64,000 bases of DNA from an uncultured Actinomycetes bacterium (GTDB lineage: Bacteria > Actinomycetota > Coriobacteriia > Coriobacteriales > Atopobiaceae): the NCBI GenBank assembly GCA_900314645.1, contig OMWB01000026.1, forward strand, positions 1-64,000, written 5' to 3'. The notes under the pieces are model-generated. The model was given only the letters and a program-made list of their open reading frames with translations. It was not told where the DNA came from and made no database searches. Numbering within the stretch: position 1 is the stretch's first letter; each line of letters opens with the position of its first letter. Both the position numbers and the translations under genes were made by a program. Shown here one piece after another: positions 55,988 through 64,000 of this stretch.

Positions 55988-56991
55988 TGCGCATCCCCCT
56001 CACTCATACCCGCGATCAGATAGGCCTTGACGTCGGGCGGCTCGCCCTCGCGCCAGCGCACCTTGACGAAGGCTGGGTGGCAGTACACCAGCGCAGTTTC
56101 GTCTCCATGGGTCACATGCTTGGCAAACGCGGTGCCAGCAAGGTCTTTCCAGCGGCCGTCAATGAGGCCCTCGCGCTCAAGACACATCGCAAGCTGGGCA
56201 ATCCTCTGGGTGCGCTCGGGACGTGTCCAGTCGGTGGGCTGGAAGCGCACGCTGGCCGAGAGCACAGGAAGCGCCTTGCCCTCCGCGCCCACGTTGAACT
56301 GGAACTCCAGCGGGAAGGGCGTGCGCGCAAGCAGTTGGACCCCTGCAACCAGCGACGGGCTGAGCTGCTCGATCCCCACCTGCGCGAGGTGGCTGCGCAG
56401 CAGCGCCTCGTCTGCTGCGTAGGCCTGCTGCAGCTCGTCACCCACAATGCACTCGACGCGCACCCACGGCGCGACATCACCCGTTTCCCTCGACGGGAAG
56501 ACCCCCACATAGCAGGCGTACCACCCAGACGGCATGCGCTCAATAAAGGCCTGATAATCGGCCGTGGCATCCGCACGACCAGCAGCCTTGAGGAACTCCT
56601 GCGCCACCTTTAGGTATGACCCGCCAAGCAGCAGCTGCACGGCAGGATGATCGACATCCCCCGAAGACACGTCGTAGCTCATGGCCAGCTGACGCACGGT
56701 CCTGGGTTCTTGGCCGACAAACCACGTGAGCGCATCCGCATAGGCGCCGCCGTGCCCCGCAAAGGTCGCATCGGAGCCGGCCAAGTCCGTGTATGACACG
56801 AGCGCATGCAGGTCGCACCACGGCGCGCCGGCAAGCGGAAGCTCAAACCACAGCTCAGGGAAGGCAGTTGGCGTCAGACTGCGCAGAAAGGCCTCGCGCA
56901 TGCCTTCGGCACAATCGCCAAACAGCAGCTCCTCGCGGCCGCCAACCGCGGCCAGCGCGTAGATAAGGTCAAACAGCGTAAGCCGATCCAT
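55984..56991 (-). CDS. Unknown protein, first of a tandem paralogous pair
   Basis: A 335-residue soluble protein, family not recognised, starting MDRLTLFDLIYALAAVGGRE. Shared landmarks with the next gene: WFELPLAGAPWCD, PSGWYACYVGVF, DGRWKDLAGTAFAK and PAFVKVRWREGE. Overall similarity is modest, so the duplication is old. The 242-base gap upstream toward clpB holds the clpB-side inverted repeat (57180-57210) and nothing else clear. Confidence 0.8.
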   Translation of the reverse strand: MDRLTLFDLIYALAAVGGREELLFGDCAEGMREAFLRSLTPTAFPELWFELPLAGAPWCDLHALVSYTDLAGSDATFAGHGGAYADALTWFVGQEPRTVRQLAMSYDVSSGDVDHPAVQLLLGGSYLKVAQEFLKAAGRADATADYQAFIERMPSGWYACYVGVFPSRETGDVAPWVRVECIVGDELQQAYAADEALLRSHLAQVGIEQLSPSLVAGVQLLARTPFPLEFQFNVGAEGKALPVLSASVRFQPTDWTRPERTQRIAQLAMCLEREGLIDGRWKDLAGTAFAKHVTHGDETALVYCHPAFVKVRWREGEPPDVKAYLIAGMSEGDAQ

Positions 56992-57179
56992 GGGACCTCG
57001 CTTTTCGGCAGCCTACACATGTGTCTACATGTTACACAGCTTGGCGATGGCAGCCATTTGCGAAAGCGCTTCCACTTGACAGGCGTCTTTGTACGTAGAA
57101 AGCGCCATTAGCGAGCGACTGTACGTCCAAGATGCCATTTCGGCCATGTTTTCAGCCTGTAATGGCACTCAAAACGCAT

Positions 57180-57210
57180 AGTGACCATTGGGGATAGCCC
57201 AACGGTCACT
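57180..57210 (-). terminator. Inverted repeat downstream of clpB
   Basis: AGTGACC, 17 bases (core GGGGATAGCCC), GGTCACT; the stem extends to 12 bp with one mismatch. On the minus strand it starts 24 bases after the clpB stop and is followed by ATGCGTTTT. It also fits the single box-core-box pattern of this window. Confidence 0.7.
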
Positions 57211-57233
57211 ATGGAGGTGCATGCTATCGAGGC

Positions 57234-59855
<2,622 letters not shown>

Positions 59856-59904
59856 GTGTGCCTCCTTTGTCGGCCCGCTTGGGGCCTCGCTGTCATTCAA
59901 GAGA

Positions 59905-59945
59905 GTTTGTTCCCCAATGACAGGGAGGCTATGCACATCTAAGTG
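59905..59945 (-). promoter_or_regulatory. clpB leader motifs shared with hsp20
   Basis: GTTTGTTCCCC at 59905-59915 (plus reading), 50 bases before the clpB start, and ATCTAAGTG at 59937-59945. Both occur in the same order and orientation upstream of hsp20, though at different spacing. Confidence 0.45.
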
Positions 59946-59988
59946 CGTCTGTATTAGATTTTCTTAGTTGGACAGGCATACCCGTAAA

Positions 59989-60083
59989 GCGATTGTTGAC
60001 AAGAACCGGCCGCCCGACGTCAACATTAGCCTCAAGAGCAAGCTAATGTTGACGTCGGGCGGCCGGTTCTTGTCAACAATCGC
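59989..60083. repeat. Family A palindromic element, copy 4
   Basis: Perfect 42-bp arms (59989-60030, 60042-60083) and an 11-base loop. Frame GCGATT, GTTGAC, 18-base core AAGAACCGGCCGCCCGAC, GTCAAC, ATTAGC. The box after the core is the same although the tip reads ATTAGC instead of ATCAGC, with the matching change in the other arm. It lies after the GH1 gene ending at 60110, upstream of clpB. Confidence 0.98.
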
Positions 60084-60109
60084 AGGGAGAGGGAGTCGCC
60101 AATGGGGAG

Positions 60110-61591
<1,482 letters not shown>

Positions 61592-61597
61592 TTATGA

Positions 61598-61633
61598 AAA
61601 CTCCCCATTGAGGTCAGGCCCAATGGGGAGTTT
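61598..61633. terminator. Hairpin between the KGPDC-like gene and the GH1 gene (family D copy 2)
   Basis: 13-bp perfect stem AAACTCCCCATTG / CAATGGGGAGTTT (61598-61610, 61621-61633), loop AGGTCAGGCC. It lies 12 bases after the 61645 gene stop on the minus strand and 25 bases before the GH1 start. A run ending TTTTCATAAG follows on the minus strand, so it can terminate the upstream operon. Confidence 0.75.
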
Positions 61634-61644
61634 CTTGTCGGGAA

Positions 61645-62319
61645 CTAGCCTTCAAATGGCATGTACCTGCGCAGGCGCTCGGCGGCGGCAACGCGGTCGT
61701 CCGCGTCCAGAATCGCGCGGCCCACCATGATGACATCGGGCTTGAGCGCCAGCACCTCGCGGATGTTGCCCTCATTGATGCCGGTATTGATGCCCAGCTT
61801 CGCATGCCGCACGTTGCGCTTGGCCACCTTAGCCAAATCCAGCGGCTGCACCTTGGGAGTAAACCAGTGCCGGTGCGTCTCGAGGTCGTAGTCGTATTCG
61901 GGCAGGTAGCCGGTGTGTACCGCCACGTAGTCCACACCCAGCTCGTCGACCTCAGCAGTTCGCTGCGCAAGCGAGCGCGCCGGCGCACTCATGTCACACA
62001 TGATTTGCCCGTTGTAGTTCTTTGCCTTGGCAACCATCTTCTCGATGACCGGGTTCGGGGCAGCCGAGAGGCACGTCACGATGTTTGCGCCCGCCTCGAA
62101 GCAGCGCGTGGTCACGCCCGTACCGCCATGGAAAACCTTGGCGTCTACGCAGATGCAGAGGTCGGGATGCGCGGCACGCAGCTCCTCGATGAGCCCAAGG
62201 CCAAAGGTGACCACCTGCGGATAGCCAATCTCCACGACGTCGACGTGGTCGGCCAGCAGGTCGACCATCGCGATAACCTCGTGGCGCTTGCCGTGGTCAA
62301 TGGTGAGCTGAAGCTTCAT
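61645..62319 (-). CDS. 3-hexulose-6-phosphate synthase / keto-gulonate-phosphate decarboxylase-like enzyme
   Basis: A 224-residue (beta/alpha)8 protein of the orotidine-phosphate-decarboxylase suprafamily (HPS/KGPDC). Motifs: VDVVEIGYP, the catalytic CVDAKVFHGG (D-x-K-x-x-D/H region), GANIVTCLSAAPN, QIMCDMSAPARS and GINTGINEGNIREVLALKPDVIMVGRAIL. Members act on hexulose 6-phosphate or 3-keto-L-gulonate 6-phosphate. No 6-phospho-3-hexuloisomerase or ula genes are near, so the reaction is open. ATG 62319 follows TAGGAGG; an upstream TTG is less likely. It starts 11 bases after the transporter gene, in one operon. Confidence 0.85.
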   Translation of the reverse strand: MKLQLTIDHGKRHEVIAMVDLLADHVDVVEIGYPQVVTFGLGLIEELRAAHPDLCICVDAKVFHGGTGVTTRCFEAGANIVTCLSAAPNPVIEKMVAKAKNYNGQIMCDMSAPARSLAQRTAEVDELGVDYVAVHTGYLPEYDYDLETHRHWFTPKVQPLDLAKVAKRNVRHAKLGINTGINEGNIREVLALKPDVIMVGRAILDADDRVAAAERLRRYMPFEG

Positions 62320-62330
62320 GGTCAAACCTC

Positions 62331-63236
62331 CTAAAGAATCGCCATGGCGAGCGCCAGGACGAGGGGCATGGTAATCATGGAAACGATGGTGGTGCCGATG
62401 GCAAGGCCCGTGCCGTACGAATAGTCGCCGCCATACTTGAGCGCGAGCATCGAGGTGGCCGATGCGGCGGGCGCTGCGGCGATGATCATCATGACCATAC
62501 GCACCTCAAACGGCACCGGCATGAGCATCAGGATGGGAATGCACACCAACGGCACGGCCACCAGACGCAGCGCGATGGCCTTGTACAGGCGCGTGTCCGC
62601 AATCATGAGGCCGATGTTGGACGCGCCGAGCGTTGCTCCCAAAATGACCATGCCGAGACCCGTATTCATGTTTGCCATGCCGTTGATGACCTGCGCTGCC
62701 ACATACGGCAGCTCAACGGGGGCAAAGAACAGCGCCAGGCCCACAACCACAGCGATGAGGTTGGGGTTGGTCAGGATCTTCTTGATGGACACCTCGTTCT
62801 TATCGCCACTCATGAGATAGACGCCATAGGTCCAGAAGGTGAGGGTGCCCGCAACCATGGTCATGGTGACGTAGAAGACGTACTCGCTGCCGAGGATGCC
62901 CTCGATGAGGGGGATTCCGACAAATCCCGAGTTGGAGAAGACCACGGCAAAGGTACCGATGCGATCCACCTTGCCGCAGCCGAAACGCCCCACCACGATG
63001 GACACGACGAAAATGATGAGGAAGAAGAGCATGACCACCATGCCCGTCGAGATCTTCTCCGCATCGAACGGAATGGCGAGGGCCCTCAGGACTACACAAG
63101 GCGTGGCCACGTACAGCGCGATGTTGGAGAGCTGGGCCACGCCCGCCTCATCAACCGCCTTGATCTTGTAGAGCACCACGCCGATGGACATCATGGCCAG
63201 CATGACCAGAATCTGCTTGATGAGAATCAGTACCAT
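62331..63236 (-). CDS. AEC-family transporter
   Basis: A 301-residue auxin-efflux-carrier family permease with about ten membrane segments, split by a middle loop (MSGDKNEVSIKKILTNPNLIAV). NSGFVGIPLIEGILG is the conserved first crossover and AAAPAASATSMLALKYGGD the second. Family members carry organic acids such as malate. It starts the two-gene set with the KGPDC-like enzyme 11 bases downstream, so its substrate may be a related sugar acid (inference). ATG 63236. Confidence 0.9.
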   Translation of the reverse strand: MVLILIKQILVMLAMMSIGVVLYKIKAVDEAGVAQLSNIALYVATPCVVLRALAIPFDAEKISTGMVVMLFFLIIFVVSIVVGRFGCGKVDRIGTFAVVFSNSGFVGIPLIEGILGSEYVFYVTMTMVAGTLTFWTYGVYLMSGDKNEVSIKKILTNPNLIAVVVGLALFFAPVELPYVAAQVINGMANMNTGLGMVILGATLGASNIGLMIADTRLYKAIALRLVAVPLVCIPILMLMPVPFEVRMVMMIIAAAPAASATSMLALKYGGDYSYGTGLAIGTTIVSMITMPLVLALAMAIL

Positions 63237-63384
63237 ATGACCTCCCCGTTAACCCTTCCCCATCACATCGTAACAGGTGAAAACCTTCTGTTGCCGGTCC
63301 GATAGGATTACGAGCCACGATTCTCCCGTCAGGTGGCGAGCATCAGGCAAACTGTGAGAACATACGGTTGTGGGAGGGAGACCG

Positions 63385-64000
63385 ATGGCGCGCGTCAGCG
63401 GCAACAAGCGTGGCAGCTCGTGGAAGAAGTGGGCGTTTTGGGGCGCCGCCGGCCTGATGATTGCCAGCGTGGGCAGCCGCCTGTTTGTCTCGACGATAGA
63501 GGCCCTGATAGACCACAAAGTCACGATTGACCTCGTCATGACCATAGTGGTTGTGCTGGTGATTGCTGCGGGCATGGTCTTCTTTGTGAAGTACTTCCGC
63601 GAACTGGGCGACTTTGACTACGACCCACCGTTGGGCAAGTCGCCGAGCATGCCTGGCTACTACGAGGAGCATTATGAGGGCCGCGACGTGCGCGTCAACG
63701 CATACGGGGAGCTAGTGCCCGCAGGCGGCCCTGGCGATCCTATGGGCCGCAAGGCGGAGAGGCGGCCGTTGCGGGGCGCCCCGCAGTCATACTCTGCCGC
63801 CGCGGGGGCCGCGGAGCAATACATGGTGACGCCGGTGGCACCTGGAAACGGCACGCCTGGGGCAGGAAACGCGGCGGGCTCATCGGCTCCCGCGCGAAAG
63901 AAGCCCGCCAAGAACGTGGGCAAACGCAAGGTGCGCGGCTACATCAAAGCCGGGCGTGCCGTTGATGCGGAAGTGGAGGTTGGCCCCGCGCTGAGTGCCG
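63385..64000 (+). CDS. Membrane protein, 3' end beyond the window (partial)
   Basis: From ATG 63385, after GGGAGGGAG, the frame is open to the last base, about 205 residues. It begins MARVSGNKRGSSWKKWAFWG. Two membrane helices follow (about 16-36 and 48-70) with a short loop. A soluble part then has YYEEHYEGRDVRVNAYGELV, and an Ala/Pro/Gly-rich linker leads into a KKPAKNVGKRKVRGYIKAG region. No family recognised; the gene is divergent from the AEC transporter. Confidence 0.75.
   Translation, partial: MARVSGNKRGSSWKKWAFWGAAGLMIASVGSRLFVSTIEALIDHKVTIDLVMTIVVVLVIAAGMVFFVKYFRELGDFDYDPPLGKSPSMPGYYEEHYEGRDVRVNAYGELVPAGGPGDPMGRKAERRPLRGAPQSYSAAAGAAEQYMVTPVAPGNGTPGAGNAAGSSAPARKKPAKNVGKRKVRGYIKAGRAVDAEVEVGPALSA

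Overview
The window is GC-rich bacterial chromosome. Its gene content and order suggest a high-GC Gram-positive of the class Coriobacteriia (Actinomycetota), most likely Atopobiaceae (Olsenella-like), an anaerobic sugar fermenter. Reasons: strong Shine-Dalgarno sites; a complete F1Fo ATP synthase operon; PTS and 6-phospho-beta-glucosidase genes; an oxygen-independent flavin/Fe-S reductase; a zinc-type L31; and a Coriobacteria-like tannase/UbiD set. The genus is inference; no rRNA or tRNA gene is visible.

Layout. 117-4368 (minus): phosphohexomutase, galU, a DtxR-type regulator and murA. 4594-11315 (minus): atpBEFHAGDC with its own promoter. 11502-18528: an accessory block with an LpdD-like protein, UbiX, UbiD, tannase, a small unknown ORF, a PTS EIIBC gene with an in-frame TGA at its catalytic cysteine codon, and a divergent RpiR regulator. 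18556-28171: a small membrane protein, upp, a membrane protein, glyA, tsaC/sua5, prmC, prfA, two plus-strand unknown or chaperone-like genes, and rpmE. The order rpmE-prfA-prmC-sua5-glyA-upp-(small membrane gene)-atp-murA matches the old Gram-positive order, so the tannase/PTS block looks inserted between upp and atpB. 28421-35969: coaX, folP-folK, a secreted HExxH protein, sirtuin, patatin and exonuclease III. 36078-43291: Old Yellow Enzyme-type reductase, GntR-ABC operon, MerR/TipAS regulator, PHP phosphoesterase and AI-2E exporter. 43379-49811: aminotransferase, ftsH-hpt-tilS and a YycJ-like MBL protein. 49925-64000: hsp20, PASTA protein with a 54-residue partner, two GH1 enzymes, an unknown tandem paralogue pair, clpB, a hexulose-phosphate-synthase-like enzyme, an AEC transporter and a partial membrane protein.

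How the genes work together. Tannase would release gallate from galloyl esters. UbiD, with prenylated FMN made by UbiX and handled by the LpdD-like protein, would decarboxylate it to pyrogallol. The PTS gene with RpiR, and the two GH1 enzymes, point to uptake and cleavage of plant-type glycosides. The rest is housekeeping: energy, translation termination and its methylation, folate, proteostasis and nucleotide salvage.

The most unusual feature is a set of long, nearly perfect intergenic inverted repeats. Four copies (near 27.6, 38.1, 49.8 and 60.0 kb) have arms of exactly 42 bp with the same frame, GTTGAC - 18 variable bases - GTCAAC. The variable 18-mer differs in each copy but is matched by its reverse complement in the other arm, with one mismatch in total. 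Further elements (24.0, 33.2, 35.0, 43.3, 51.1 and 57.2 kb) follow the same box-core-inverted-box plan with other boxes. I know of no description of this design.
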